Source: Balanoglossus misakiensis
Lineage: Eukaryota > Hemichordata
Direction of reading: 5' to 3'
Assembly (NCBI GenBank): GCA_040954595.2
Contig: CM082584.2
Coordinates: forward strand, 2,976,001-3,040,000
Length of the DNA stretch: 64,000 nucleotides
Position 1 is the stretch's first letter, and each line of letters opens with the position of its first letter. This document shows, piece after piece, positions 12,127-26,221 of the stretch. Below the pieces are notes generated by a model, which worked only from the letters and a program-made list of their open reading frames with translations, ran no database searches and was not told the origin of the DNA. A program made the position numbers and the translations under genes.

Positions 12127-13340
12127 TCTCTGTAATAGCTGGCCTATTAAGTTATGTAAACATGTAGTGTAAACAGTCTCGGGGTACCAATACCTTGTAA
12201 ACAGTAACTTTCAATGCAACTGGTCATGAGTTTAGAAGATTTGCTAACCGAAATCAATAATTTGCAAAAAAACTCGCTAAATATTTGTTCAAAAGTGGCA
12301 AAAACACATACAAGCAAATATCACCAAAATTGTTCAAAATCCTAACTTCAATCACCACAAGGAACATGCCTGCCAAAAAGGGAATCAATCAAAGCAATCT
12401 GACAAGCGGTTTCAGAGGGGAAAAATAACAAAAAAATTATCATCAAAATTATAAATATGTAATTTTTTGCAATAATTTGAACAAAACCATGGTTGCTCAG
12501 ACAACCTATAAGAAGCTTCATACTAAATTTCAAAGAAGTAGGCCGATCACTTTCAGAAATGAAGATTTTTTACCAATAATGTTGAAAAATTAATATAAAC
12601 AAATGCATCAAAAATAGAAAATCAATATTAGCTCTAAACATACAGGACTGTTTGAGGTAGACATAAGGTACCTGCATACCAATTTCCAAATTAATCTGAT
12701 TAGTAGTTGGTGAGTTTGAGTTTTGACCCATTTCATATTTTTCCACCTAATTTGCATATTTTTTAAAGTCAATGACAACTCCATTTGAAGAAACTCCCTT
12801 TTACAGCCCAACATGCATCTACACACCAAATATCAAGGTGATACACGCAGCGGTTTTCAAGTTTTTGATGTGGACGGATATACAGACATACATCCATCCA
12901 TACATACAGACGCAACTGATTCCATTAGGTCCCAAATGGGACCTAAAAGTTCAAAGCAACCTGACAAGCGCTTTCAGAGAAAAAAGTTTTTGATAAAAAT
13001 TGTACAAAAATTCCCCAATAACACAAACACGCAATTTTAAGCATATTTTACATCTTACTTGGGTTACCCCCTAGGAATCTGCGTACCAAATTTCAAAGCA
13101 TTTTGAGCAAAAATGGCAAAAATTGTTCAAAATTAAAAATGCCAATTTTACAACAATTTCGATTTGAACAAAACTATGGTAACTCGGACCATCTATAGGC
13201 AGCTTCATACTATATTTTGAAGGAGTCAGTCTATCGCTTTCAGAAATGAAGATGTTTTTACCAATAATGCAGAAAAAGACAAAACGATAAAAAATAGAAA
13301 ATTCATAATATTAGCTCAAACCTACAGGACAGTATGGCGT
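12127..13340. repeat. Oldest recognisable copy of the duplicated block (R1-rich)
   Basis: The start (ctgtaatagctggcctatt, then aacagtaactttcaa) matches 14370 and 18768. The rest is R1-family sequence, including the segment with ccaacatgcatctacacacc and atacatccatccatacatac at 12800-12910. It lacks an exon cassette pair. Confidence 0.6.
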
Positions 13341-14416
13341 TTATTGACATATTTATATGAATATGGATAGCGTATGATGGGGGAGGGAGTATAAATTCTG
13401 AGGGTGTCATCAATTTTTTGTCATAACTTTTGGGGGGCATATAAAAAAATAACCTAAAATGTAGGAAATCCTACACCCCTCCCCCCCCCCAAGCTTTTAT
13501 TCTTGCCAACAACTTTTTATAAAGGCCTCTGCAGTTTTGAAAGAAAGATTGCCTGCTATGTTAGACTATCAATCTACAGAGGGGATGAAAAATCCTATGT
13601 GAAGTGTCCAGTTTTTGATCAACTTCCGTAAGTTTCAACAGGTAAAAATATACCCGTAAATGTTTATCAACTTCACTACGTCTGAAACAGTATGCTTGCA
13701 AATGTATTAATATAGTCAGATAACATGAATAGTGAAGATAGCAAAACAAACAGGTTTATGCTTATGGCCATACCTACTATTAGCGATTGACATGTTGTAC
13801 ATAGCAAATTATTGTTTGGAGTTATGATCAACATGTTTTTATTGCATAAAGTCTCTTTATTGCATGTTTCATTTTACTCTGGAGAGAAATCTGTCCAAAG
13901 ACGTTTACAGACTTGATGGGGATGATTTTGAATAGTGTTCTCAAAAACCTGCAATTTCATGCCCTATATTATGAAGTTGAGGAGGGGTTGTATTCCTAGT
14001 AGGATGTTGAAATCACTGGAGAGAAACCATGTCAGTATAAAAAATTGCTAGGGGTGGTATCAAAGTTTGAAGATACCCAACATGATAAAATCAGTGTCCA
14101 CACAAGTTTTAAGCAGCTTGCAGGACTGTAAATAGCAAGTAATTCAAGTGTGTGTTTTTCAACCCAACATAACAAGTGGACTGATGAACTGACTAATGAT
14201 CTCTGAAATGCCTAAATGTTTTTGGACATTGGCTAATCAAGGGGCTAAAAGTGTCTAATGGGAGACCTGTTCGAGACGATTTTGTGATATCAAGAAACCA
14301 TGGAATACCTGCTCAAAAATTTTGAGTGACCTGCCACTGGGTAATTCAAAATAGAATAGCTGGTGGTCTGTGTAAAAGCTGGCATATTAAATTTACGTAA
14401 ACATGTGGTGAATACA
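13341..14416. other. No gene recognised; G-rich and C-rich remnants
   Basis: A ggggggcatat segment near 13430 and a C-run near 13481-13491 look like remnants of the G/C-run element family. Otherwise AT-rich with no supported open frame. Confidence 0.45.
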
Positions 14417-17344
14417 GTCTAAGTTGGGTATACCATCACCTTGTTAACATACAGTAACTTTCAAAGAAACTGGGCAATTGGTTCAAGAGAAGATTTGCTA
14501 TCCAAAAACAAAGAATTTATAACAAAACTACCTAAATATTAAAAACCAGACTTTAATAAAAGTCGCACATACAGGTACATGTGTTATGAAATTGTAAACT
14601 AACTTCCAAAGCAATCAGAAAAAATAGTATTACCCCTAGGAATATTCCTACCAAATTTCAATGCAATCAAAAGAACAGTTTCAAAGAAAAACACATTTGT
14701 TCAAAAGTGGCAAAAACACAAATATGCAAAAATCACTATAATTGTTCACCATCTTATTTTAATCACTACAAGGAACATTTCTGCCAAAGTTTGAGATTTG
14801 GGGACCTAACCCACCATAAATTGCAACAGAATTTTTTTCTTCAGAATATATTTTGGAGAGGTGTCTAGATTAATTGAACCCGAATCCACCTTGTAGAAAT
14901 ATTTCTAATTTGCATACATTTAATATTGAAAATTTTGGGGCCAAATATCAAGAAATAAACACGACCTTTTCTATGATTTTAAAGTATAAAAATATTTCAT
15001 GTACATTAAGAACCATCTTGAAGTAATATTTATGGGCAGATTTCATAATTTGCATAAATTCAATATGCTGAACAGTATTCCTAGAGTCCCATATTTGGGC
15101 TGTATATTGGGTATTACACAAGCTATTTTAGTGTTTTTATTCAAAACTATCTGTATGACATTTGGAACAATTTTGAAAAAAAAAAAAAAGTTTACGTTTG
15201 CACTTTATATTTTGAATAAATTCAATATGGCCACCAAATGAATGTTCTACAGCTTATCATACTCCAGCATATGTAATATAACCCCATACTAAATTTAGAA
15301 GGATTCAGACTATCGCTTTCAGAAGTGAAGATTTTTTTTGCCAATAATGTGGAAAAAGAAAAAAAAATTAATAAACATTAGAAAATTCATAATATTAGCT
15401 CAAAACATACAGGACTGTATGGGTTCATTGACATACCAATTTTCAGATCAATCTGACCAGTGGTTGTCGAGTTTCTGACTTTTGACCAAATTTCACATTT
15501 TCACAGGTAATACTTTCGGCAATGACAACCTCATTTGAACAAAATCCCATCTACAGCCCCGACTGCATCTACACACTAAATATGGAAGTGATACGCGCAG
15601 CGGTTTTCATCCATTCACTCCATACATACAAATGCAACTGATTCCTCGGGTCCCAATCATATACATGCACATAAACCAAATGGGACCTAAAAATTGCTCC
15701 AAAATTATAAATACCCAAATTTTGGCAATAATTTAAACAAAACTAAGGTTGGTAACACAGATCACCTATGAAGCTTCATACTAATTATCAAACAAGTCAG
15801 CTGATCAATTCCAGAAAAGTAGATTTTTTACTGCTAATGTGGAAAGAAACAAAAAATGCATTTAAAAAAATCACATTATTAGCCCACAACATATAGAATT
15901 GTGTGAGGTTAACGTAAGGTACATGCACACCAATTTTCAATTTTGAAAGCAATTTGCCCAGTAGTTGTCGAGTTTCAGAGTTGACGAATTAGACACTTTC
16001 CCAGTTAATTTGCATATTTTGGCAATGACAACTTCATTTAGACAAACTCCCATCTACCCCTGTGCCTGCATCTCCACACTAAATATCAAGGTTTCCAAGT
16101 GTTTGATGTTGACGGACATACAAACATCCATACATACATCAGGTGCAACTGATCCAATAAGGTCCCATGGTATAAATACAAATACCAAATGGGACATAAC
16201 AATTCTGATAAAATGCCTACATAGCTAGTGTAAAAACACTTGTACCTTCAACGCCCTTGGACAACACATTTTTGTAACTTCCCCAGATCAATGGCTAATA
16301 TGACTTTCCAAAGGCGACTAAAATTTGGGGGGGGGGGGGGGGCTGATGCAAATTCTGATACATGTACTTCATGATTTAGAGAAATGGTGAAAATCCTGTC
16401 AACCAAATTACAGGGAAATCAGATTTTCCATGTAAAATCATATCACCCAAAAATGTCAAAAGTGTCGAAAATAATTTTGAAACAAAAAGTCTACTCAAAA
16501 TCATACCAAAATTTAAAGTTTAATGCAGTTGGGCAAGTAATTTGAGAATGAGGAAATTTACAAAATAATTTATAAATAATTTACAAATGCCGCACACAAA
16601 CTTACAATTACTACCATGGTACCAGCAGAGACATTGCGATCGAGCAATCCCCAAGATATACATGACATGGTCTAATACAAATATTGAATATGTAAAATAA
16701 GTACACAACACTTCCAGTCTTTCAGTACAGTCAGCTGCTTGTGAACAATTTGCAGGTAGGTATTTCATCAAATTTACAGACCAAGTCATGCCTATACAAT
16801 TCTCCCCTGAAATACGTTTTAAGCTACCCTAAGTGAGTGATGAAAATCTCATATTGTCGACAATTTCAAGATGGCCGATTTTTGCCATGTTAAAGAAATG
16901 GGAGTTCATAAGCTAAAGTGATAATGGGTCATTCTTGAACTTTTTAACAGAAAAAATAACAAAATGTGAAAAAAGTTTAATGAGTTTAATATGCTAACTA
17001 CAGAGAACGACATGTTTGACCAAAGCATGAAATACAAAAAATGTATCATTTCTTCTATCTCTTACTACAGTGGGTTGTGGACTTTTCGCCCAGAATGCAA
17101 TGTGATTTGACGCCTAGTGCAAAGTGAAAACCTATTTAAGGCAGCCAGAATGTTCTGCACAGTATGACGGGAAACATTTGTAAAGTCATGGCTAGCGTGG
17201 GCTGGTAAGTTTATGGGACTCTCCATGATAACCGATTGTGGCTTGCCACCACCATAATTTTGAAAGGGCGACTTCACTGTTTGATGGGAAAAGGTAGCAT
17301 TTACAAACAAGCTATGGAGCATGTATACAGCAAGTTGTGCTTAC

Positions 17345-17417
17345 CGGAAAGCGGTCTTGGAAAAGGCCTAGGTATTCTCTTCCTCCTCCGGCATACGTTG
17401 AAATGCTGTGTTTAAGA
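17345..17417 (-). other. Exon-like cassette A1 (73 nt)
   Basis: Minus strand: tttgattcacag acceptor, 73-nt block, GTAAGC donor. The only open frame encodes 24 residues including STYAGGGREYLG and ends at DRFP in phase 0. Its 3' end (caagaccgctttccg) is shared with later A cassettes and resembles the 3' end of the B cassettes, suggesting a common origin. Confidence 0.4.
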
Positions 17418-18601
17418 CTGTGAATCAAATATATGCAAATATTAATTAGTAACCAATCAACTTTGTTTTAGAATTATGTGGGCCATACTAATTAGTGAAA
17501 ATATGCAAAACATGGTATAATGTACGGTCAGACTGTGCTGCGATAATGTACAACAGTGGAATACGTCGATCTTAAAACTCCATTTACATCAGTACTGCAG
17601 TAAAGTGGTCCACATGGGTATATACCCCAAACATTGCAATTAGGTGACAACTGAAACTGACATGATATCAGATTCTGTAAATGACAGAAGGTGTACACGC
17701 ACTTTGACATCTATGTAACACTGTACAATGATTTCTTTGTTTGTTGTGAAAATGAAACTTGCATTTGATCCATCTCACTTTTCATACAACTGATTAGCAT
17801 AAGAATGTACATTGTTGGCAATTATAAAACATTTATTTAAGTATAGAAAAGTAAGCCTTAAAATTTAAACTTTAAATATCAGTATACTAAAATGTTTCAA
17901 ACGTGGCTGTTAGTATATCTCATATACGTGGTGGCGGAAGTAGATGTTGTTACCAGGGAAGACATATTGAACACAGACAAGCCCAATAGTCGCTTGGTGA
18001 TTTTTTATCTTTATAAAGATTCTCAAAACTTTTTGTGCATTTAGTAGCTTTGAGCAAGTTTCTGGTACTGATCAGATTTCCGAATTCAGGACTGCGCTTC
18101 TCTGGCTTTGGTCACCATCAGCCAATGTGATCCTACGCACACATTTTTGAAGAAAAAAAATCCAGCCTGTTTGTGTCATGATTTATATTTTCTTTGCGGC
18201 CTAAGGTATTGTTTTATTTCACTCTAAACAACATTACTTTCCTTCATGTGTCTATACATAATAATAGATCTCTTAGCCAGTTTGATTAAGCATGGTGTTG
18301 GACTAGCACACTTTCAGCCAAAGTTACGGTATCTCCCTGTGTATTGATATGGGAGTAATTTCTAGCTATATGGTTAAGGAAATGCATCCAAATTTAATTT
18401 ATGCATCACATGAAGATTTGAACTTGACCATTTAATTCATGTCATCACGATCATATCACAGGCAATCGAGGCCAGAATTCGAAGGGAAAAAAAAGTATTG
18501 ATAACTGGAATGTGTAAATTAGTTCGTAGACATACAAATTGCTTCCTATTGCTTCGGTTGCAAAGCCCGATAAAAGCAAATATATAGCAAGTCATGCTTA
18601 C

Positions 18602-18676
18602 CATTGAGCGGTCTTAAACTCGCCCCAGACGAGGAAGAGAATCCTGAGTTGAAATGCAGGCAATCTCAGGCAGCAT
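18602..18676 (-). other. Exon-like cassette B2 (75 nt)
   Basis: Minus strand: tttgattctcag acceptor, 75-nt block, GTAAGC donor. The frame reading CCLRLPAFQLRILFLV is open through the block; the frame starting at the first ATG meets a stop. The internal ATG found in the 22340 copy is lost here. Compared with B1 it lacks about 10 bases in three places. Confidence 0.38.
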
Positions 18677-21600
18677 CTGAGAATCAAATAGACCTAGAAG
18701 TTAGTAACCAGTCATAGTAGCTCTAAGTTGGATGTAAAAGTCTAAGTTGGGTGTACCAACTCACCTTGTTAACAGTAACTTTCAAAGAAACTGGGCAATT
18801 GGTTCAAGAGAAGATTTGCTATCAAAAAACAAAGAATTTACAACAAAACTACCTAAATATTAAAAACCAGACTTTAATAAAAGTCGCACATACAGGTACA
18901 TGTGTTATGAAATTGTAAACCAACTTCTAAAGCAATCAGAAAAAAAATTTGGGTTACCCCTAGGAATTTTCCTACCATATTTCAAAGCCATCAAAAAAGC
19001 AGTTTCAAAGAAAAACACATTTGTTCAAAAGTGGCAAAAACACAAATATGCAAAAATCACTATAATTGTACACCATCTTACTTCAATGACTACAAGGAAC
19101 ATTCCTGCCAAAGTTCAAAGCAACCAGACAACGGTTTGAACGTTTTCAGAGAAAACAGTTTTTGACAAAGATTGCATAAAATATCTCCAAATAAGACAAA
19201 GATGAAGTTTTAACCATTTTTAAGACATCTCACTTGGGTTACCCCTGGGAATCTGCCTACCAAATTGCAAAGCATTCTGACCAAAATTGGCATAATTGCT
19301 CAAAATTATAAATATGCCCATTTTACAACAATCTGAAAAAAAATATGGTAACTCGGACCACCTATAGGAAGCTTCATACTAAATTTCGAAGGAGTCGGAC
19401 TATCGCTTTCAGAAGTGAAGATTTTTTTACCAATAATTTGGAAAAAGACAAAAAATTAATAAACATTAGAAAATTCATAATATTAGCTCAAAGCATACAG
19501 GACTGTATGGGGTTTATTGACATACAAGTTTTCAGATCAATCTGACCAGTGGTTGCTGAGTTTCTGACTTTTGACCAATTTCACATTTTCACAGGTAATA
19601 CTTTTGGCAATGGCAACCTCATTTGAACAAAATCCCATCTACAGCCCCGCCTTCATCTACACACTAAAAATGGAAGTGATATGCACAGCAGTTTTCATCC
19701 GTTCATCCATACATACAGATGCAAGTCATTCCATAGGGTCCCAATCGTATATATATATATACACAAACCAAATGCCATGGGACCTAAAAATTGCTACACA
19801 ATTAAAATACACAAATTTTGCAACACTTTAATCAAAACTATGGTAACTCAGATCACCTGCGAAGCTTCATACTAAATTTCAAACAAGTCAGCTGATCAAT
19901 TCCAGAAAAGTAGATTTTTTACCGATAATGTGGAAACAAAAAATGTAAAACATTGGAAATTCACATAAGCTGACAACATAAAGGGCTGTGTGAGGTTACT
20001 ATAAGGTACATGCATATCAATTTTCAATTTTTAAAGCAATTTACCCAGTAGTTTTTGAGTTCCTCAGTTTTGACAAATTTGACACTTTCCCAGCTCACTT
20101 GCATATTTTGGCAATGACAACTTCATTTAGACAAACTCCCACCTACTGCCTTGCCTGCATCTCCACACTAAATATCAAGGTCACACGCCAGTAGTTTCCA
20201 AATGTTTGATGTTGATGGACATACAGACAAACAGCCATACAGACATCCATACATACAGGTGCAACTGATCCTGTAAGGTCCCATGGTATAAATACATATA
20301 CCAAACGGGACCTAATAATTTTAATAAAATGCCTTCATAGCTAGTGTAAAAACCACTTGTACCTTCAACGTGCTTGGACAACACATTTTTGTAACTTTCC
20401 CAGATCAATGGCTAATTTTTTTTTGGGGGGGAGGGGGCGATGCAATTCTGATACATGTACTTCATGATTTAGAGATCTGGTGAAAATCCTGTCAACCGAA
20501 TTACAGGGAAATCAGATTTTCCATGGAAAATCATTTTACCAAAAAATTTCAAAAAGTGTAGAAAATAAATTTGAAACAGAAAGCCTACTCAAAATCATAC
20601 CAAAATTTAAATTTTAATGCAGTTGGGCAAGCAATTTGAGAATGAAGAAACTTAGAAATAATTTATAAATTGAAAATAATTTACAAATGCTTCACACAAA
20701 CTTACAATCACTACCATATTACTGTACAAGTTAAAAGGACATTGTACCAGCAGAGACATTGCGATCGAGCAATCCCCAAGATATACATGACATGGTCTAA
20801 TTACAAATATTGAATATGTAAAATAAGTACACAACACTTCCAGTCTTTCAGTACAGTCAGCTGCTTGTGAACAATTTGCAGGTAGGTATTTCATCAAATT
20901 TACAGACCAAGTCATGCCTATACAATTCTCCCCTGAAATAAGTTTTAAGCTACCCTAAGTGAGTGATGAAAATCTCATACGGTCGACAATTTCAAGATGG
21001 CCGATTTTTGCCATGTTAAAGAAATGGGAGTTCATATGCTAAAGTGATGATGGGTAATTCTGGGACTTTTTAACAGAAAAAATAACAAAATGTGAAAAAC
21101 AGTTTAATGGGTTTAATATGCTAACTACAGAGACAGACATGTTTGACCAAAGGAAGTCATGAAATACAGTAAACATATCATTTCTTCTATCTCTTACTAC
21201 AGTTGGTTATGGACTTTCCGCCTTGAATGCAATGAGATTTGACCCCCTAGCGCAAAGTGAAAACCTATTTAAAGCAGCCAGAATTTTCTGCATAGTATGA
21301 CGGAAACATTTGTAAAGTCATGGGTAGCATGGGTTGGCAGGTTTATGGGACCCTGCTCATGTTCCCTCGAATAAAACATGATACATGTTTGGTGACTTAT
21401 TATTCTGTATTTGTTGATTTTGTCATATTTTCAGATAAATCCCTATCAATCAGTCATATTTGTTGGCCTTGCTATACAGCGAAATATAAATCTTGTTGAC
21501 TGAAATTGTTGAGGATAGTGTTACATAAAGGTTACCCATTGGAAAATATTAAAATGATTATTAGTGGTGTCCAACTCTTCATGATAACCAGTTGTGGCTT

Positions 21601-21700
21601 GCCACCACCATAATTTTGAAAGGGCGACTTCACTGTTTGATGGGAAAAGGTAGCCTTTACAAACAAGTTATGGAGCATGTATACAGCAAGTTGTGCTTAC

Positions 21701-21773
21701 CGGAAAGCGGTCTTGGATCAGGCCTAGGTATTCTCTCCCTCCTCCGGCATACGTTGAAATGCTGTGTTTAAGA
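21701..21773 (-). other. Exon-like cassette A2 (73 nt)
   Basis: Minus-strand block with the same acceptor and GTAAGC donor as A1 and the same open frame, with one visible residue change (LGLIQDRFP here, LGLFQDRFP in A1). Confidence 0.38.
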
Positions 21774-22339
21774 CTGTGAATCAAATATATGCATATTAAT
21801 AAGTAACCAATCAACCTTGCTTTGGAATTATGTGGGCAATACTAAATAGTGAAAATATGCAAAACATGGTATAATATAGGGTCAGAAAAAATATCCAGCC
21901 TGTTTGTGTCATGATTTACATTTTTCTTTCTGACCTAAATTATTGTTTTTGTCACTTTAAACAACATTACTGTCCTTCATAAGTCTAATATGATAATAGA
22001 CTTCTTAGCCAGTTTGATTAAGCATGGTGTTGGACTAGCGCATGTTCAGCCAAAGCTACAGTATCTCCCTGTGTATTGGTATGGGAGTAATTTTAGCTAT
22101 ATGTTTAAAGAAATGCATCCAAATTTATTCTATGCTCCATGTGAAGATTTGAAATTGTGAGTTGTCCATTTAATTCATGTCATCACTACCATATCACAGG
22201 CAATCAAGGCCAGAATTCGAAGGGGAAAAAACAAGTATTGAAATCTGGAATGTGTAAATTAGTTCGTAGACATACATTGCTTCCTATTGTACCGTTTGCA
22301 ACGCGTGATAAAAGCAAATATATAGCACGTCATGCTTAC

Positions 22340-22414
22340 CATTGAGCGGTCTTAAACTCGCCTCGGACGAGGAAGAGAATCCCGAGTTGAAACGCAGACA
22401 TTTTCAGGCAGCAT
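22340..22414 (-). other. Exon-like cassette B2' (75 nt), leader-like
   Basis: Minus-strand block between tttgattcacag and GTAAGC. One frame is open and contains an internal ATG giving MSAFQLGILFLVRGEFK, a plausible signal-peptide start, ending in phase 2. The donor phase differs from B1 and 26889, which argues against simple interchangeable exons. Confidence 0.38.
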
Positions 22415-25305
22415 CTGTGAATCAAATAGACATAGAAGTTAGTAACCAGTCATAGTAGCTCTATTAAAAACCAGACTTTAATAAAAGTCGCACATACAGG
22501 TACATGTGTTATGAAATTGTAAACCAACTTCTAAAGCAATCAGAAAAAAAATTTGGGTTACCCCTAGGAATTTTCCTACCATATTTCAAAGCCATCAAAA
22601 AAGCAGTTTCAAAGAAAAACACATTTGTTCAAAAGTGGCAAAAACACAAATATGCAAAAATCACTATAATTGTACACCATCTTACTTCAATGACTACAAG
22701 GAACATTCCTGCCAAAGTTCAAAGCAACCAGACAACGGTTTGAACGTTTTCAGAGAAAACAGTTTTTGACAAAGATTGCATAAAATATCTCCAAATAAGA
22801 CAAAGATGAAGTTTTAACCATTTTTAAGACATCTCACTTGGGTTACCCCTGGGAATCTGCCTACCAAATTGCAAAGCATTCTGACCAAAATTGGCATAAT
22901 TGCTCAAAATTATAAATATGCCCATTTTACAACAATCTGAAAAAAAATATGGTAACTCGGACCACCTATAGGAAGCTTCATACTAAATTTCGAAGGAGTC
23001 GGACTATCGCTTTCAGAAGTGAAGATTTTTTTACCAATAATTTGGAAAAAGACAAAAAATTAATAAACATTAGAAAATTCATAATATTAGCTCAAAGCAT
23101 ACAGGACTGTATGGGGTTTATTGACATACAAGTTTTCAGATCAATCTGACCAGTGGTTGCTGAGTTTCTGACTTTTGACCAATTTCACATTTTCACAGGT
23201 AATACTTTTGGCAATGGCAACCTCATTTGAACAAAATCCCATCTACAGCCCCGCCTTCATCTACACACTAAAAATGGAAGTGATATGCACAGCAGTTTTC
23301 ATCCGTTCATCCATACATACAGATGCAAGTCATTCCATAGGGTCCCAATCGTATATATATATATACACAAACCAAATGCCATGGGACCTAAAAATTGCTA
23401 CACAATTAAAATACACAAATTTTGCAACACTTTAATCAAAACTATGGTAACTCAGATCACCTGCGAAGCTTCATACTAAATTTCAAACAAGTCAGCTGAT
23501 CAATTCCAGAAAAGTAGATTTTTTACCGATAATGTGGAGACAAAAAATGTAAAACATTGGAAATTCACATAAGCTGACAACATAAAGGGCTGTGTGAGGT
23601 TACTATAAGGTACATGCATATCAATTTTCAATTTTTAAAGCAATTTACCCAGTAGTTTTTGAGTTCCTCAGTTTTGACAAATTTGACACTTTCCCAGCTC
23701 ACTTGCATATTTTGGCAATGACAACTTCATTTAGACAAACTCCCACCTACTGCCTTGCCTGCATCTCCACACTAAATATCAAGGTCACACGCCAGTAGTT
23801 TCCAAATGTTTGATGTTGATGGACATACAGACAAACAGCCATACAGACATCCATACATACAGGTGCAACTGATCCTGTAAGGTCCCATGGTATAAATACA
23901 TATACCAAACGGGACCTAATAATTTTAATAAAATGCCTTCATAGCTAGTGTAAAAACCACTTGTACCTTCAACGTGCTTGGACAACACATTTTTGTAACT
24001 TTCCCAGATCAATGGCTAATTTTTTTTTGGGGGGGGAGGGGGCGATGCAATTCTGATACATGTACTTCATGATTTAGAGATCTGGTGAAAATCCTGTCAA
24101 CCGAATTACAGGGAAATCAGATTTTCCATGGAAAATCATTTTACCAAAAAATTTCAAAAAGTGTAGAAAATAAATTTGAAACAGAAAGCCTACTCAAAAT
24201 CATACCAAAATTTAAATTTTAATGCAGTTGGGCAAGCAATTTGAGAATGAAGAAACTTAGAAATAATTTATAAATTGAAAATAATTTACAAATGCTTCAC
24301 ACAAACTTACAATCACTACCATATTACTGTACAAGTTAAAAGGACATTGTACCAGCAGAGACATTGCGATCGAGCAATCCCCAAGATATACATGACATGG
24401 TCTAATTACAAATATTGAATATGTAAAATAAGTACACAACACTTCCAGTCTTTCAGTACAGTCAGCTGCTTGTGAACAATTTGCAGGTAGGTATTTCATC
24501 AAATTTACAGACCAAGTCATGCCTATACAATTCTCCCCTGAAATAAGTTTTAAGCTACCCTAAGTGAGTGATGAAAATCTCATACGGTCGACAATTTCAA
24601 GATGGCCGATTTTTGCCATGTTAAAGAAATGGGAGTTCATATGCTAAAGTGATGATGGGTAATTCTGGAACTTTTTAACAGAAAAAATAACAAAATGTGA
24701 AAAACAGTTTAATGGGTTTAATATGCTAACTACAGAGACAGACATGTTTGACCAAAGGAAGTCATGAAATACAGTAAACATATCATTTCTTCTATCTCTT
24801 ACTACAGTTGGTTATGGACTTTCCGCCTTGAATGCAATGAGATTTGACCCCCTAGCGCAAAGTGAAAACCTATTTAAAGCAGCCAGAATTTTCTGCATAG
24901 TATGACGGAAACATTTGTAAAGTCATGGGTAGCATGGGTTGGCAGGTTTATGGGACCCTGCTCATGTTCCCTCGAATAAAACATGATACATGTTTGGTGA
25001 CTTATTATTCTGTATTTGTTGATTTTGTCATATTTTCAGATAAATCCCTATCAATCAGTCATATTTGTTGGCCTTGCTATACAGCGAAATATAAATCTTG
25101 TTGACTGAAATTGTTGAGGATAGTGTTACATAAAGGTTACCCATTGGAAAATATTAAAATGATTATTAGTGGTGTCCAACTCTTCATGATAACCAGTTGT
25201 GGCTTGCCACCACCATAATTTTGAAAGGGCGACTTCACTGTTTGATGGGAAAAGGTAGCCTTTACAAACAAGTTATGGAGCATGTATACAGCAAGTTGTG
25301 CTTAC

Positions 25306-25378
25306 CGGAAAGCGGTCTTGGATCAGGCCTAGGTATTCTCTCCCTCCTCCGGCATACGTTGAAATGCTGTGTTTAAGA
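25306..25378 (-). other. Exon-like cassette A3 (73 nt)
   Basis: Same as A2, carried by the recent 3.6-kb duplication. Confidence 0.38.
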
Positions 25379-25944
25379 CTGTGAATCAAATATATGCATA
25401 TTAATAAGTAACCAATCAACCTTGCTTTGGAATTATGTGGGCAATACTAAATAGTGAAAATATGCAAAACATGGTAAAATATAGGGTCAGAAAAAATATC
25501 CAGCCTGTTTGTGTCATGATTTACATTTTTCTTTCTGACCTAAATTATTGTTTTTGTCACTTTAAACAACATTACTGTCCTTCATAAGTCTAATATGATA
25601 ATAGACTTCTTAGCCAGTTTGATTAAGCATGGTGTTGGACTAGCGCATGTTCAGCCAAAGCTACAGTATCTCCCTGTGTATTGGTATGGGAGTAATTTTA
25701 GCTATATGTTTAAAGAAATGCATCCAAATTTATTCTATGCTCCATGTGAAGATTTGAAATTGTGAGTTGTCCATTTAATTCATGTCATCACTACCATATC
25801 ACAGGCAATCAAGGCCAGAATTCGAAGGGGAAAAAACAAGTATTGAAAGCTGGAATGTGTAAATTAGTTCGTAGACATACATTGCTTCCTATTGTACCGT
25901 TTGCAACGCGTGATAAAAGCAAATATATAGCACGTCATGCTTAC

Positions 25945-26019
25945 CATTGAGCGGTCTTAAACTCGCCTCGGACGAGGAAGAGAATCCCGAGTTGAAACGC
26001 AGACATTTTCAGGCAGCAT
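25945..26019 (-). other. Exon-like cassette B2'' (75 nt)
   Basis: Same as the 22340 cassette, carried by the recent 3.6-kb duplication. Confidence 0.38.
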
Positions 26020-26221
26020 CTGTGAATCAAATAGACATAGAAGTTAGTAACCAGTCATAGTAGCTCTGCGTAGCAGGGCTGCGTGTTAACAGCTATGCCA
26101 TAGCTGACACTGGTAGCTTATAACAGTCTCGATGGTGCCAAAAATCTCCCCAACAACAAAACTAATTCTGGTCAGTTTATTCGCTATCGCTTTGCCTTAA
26201 AAGTTATACTGTAGTGTGTTT

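Larger units (their letters stand above)
14417..18739. repeat. Older unit of the tandem block (about 4.3 kb)
   Basis: gtctaagttggg at 14417 recurs at 18740. The following several hundred bases match with scattered substitutions and small indels. The interior also parallels the younger units: R1 copies, the segment at 16520-17160 and cassettes A1 and B2 at its end. It is clearly more diverged than the two younger units are from each other. Confidence 0.8.
18858..22461. repeat. 3.6-kb tandem duplication, copy 1
   Basis: Matches 22462-26067 across the whole length with about five visible differences: one base in a G-run near 20430, and substitutions near 19938, 21066, 21878 and 22246. Contains R1 repeats, the shared segment 20925-21290, and cassettes A2 and B2'. 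No open frame in it shows coding support. Confidence 0.97.
22462..26067. repeat. 3.6-kb tandem duplication, copy 2
   Basis: Direct repeat of 18858-22461. The junction is visible as tagctct followed by attaaaaacc at 22456-22472, and the copy ends at tagctct (26061-26067). Near identity implies a very recent event, gene conversion or an assembly duplication. Confidence 0.97.

Noticed and set aside
16520-24520. Minus-strand frames beginning MTWSVNLMKYLP in three units
   Set aside because: The frame shifts between copies after about 40 codons and there are no splice or coding signals; it is a by-product of the block duplication.
26060-26100. Second copy of the 30548 MITE terminus (tagctctgcgt)
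   Set aside because: tagctct is part of the conserved flank of the duplicated block (also at 18717 and 22456); only a few further bases match.
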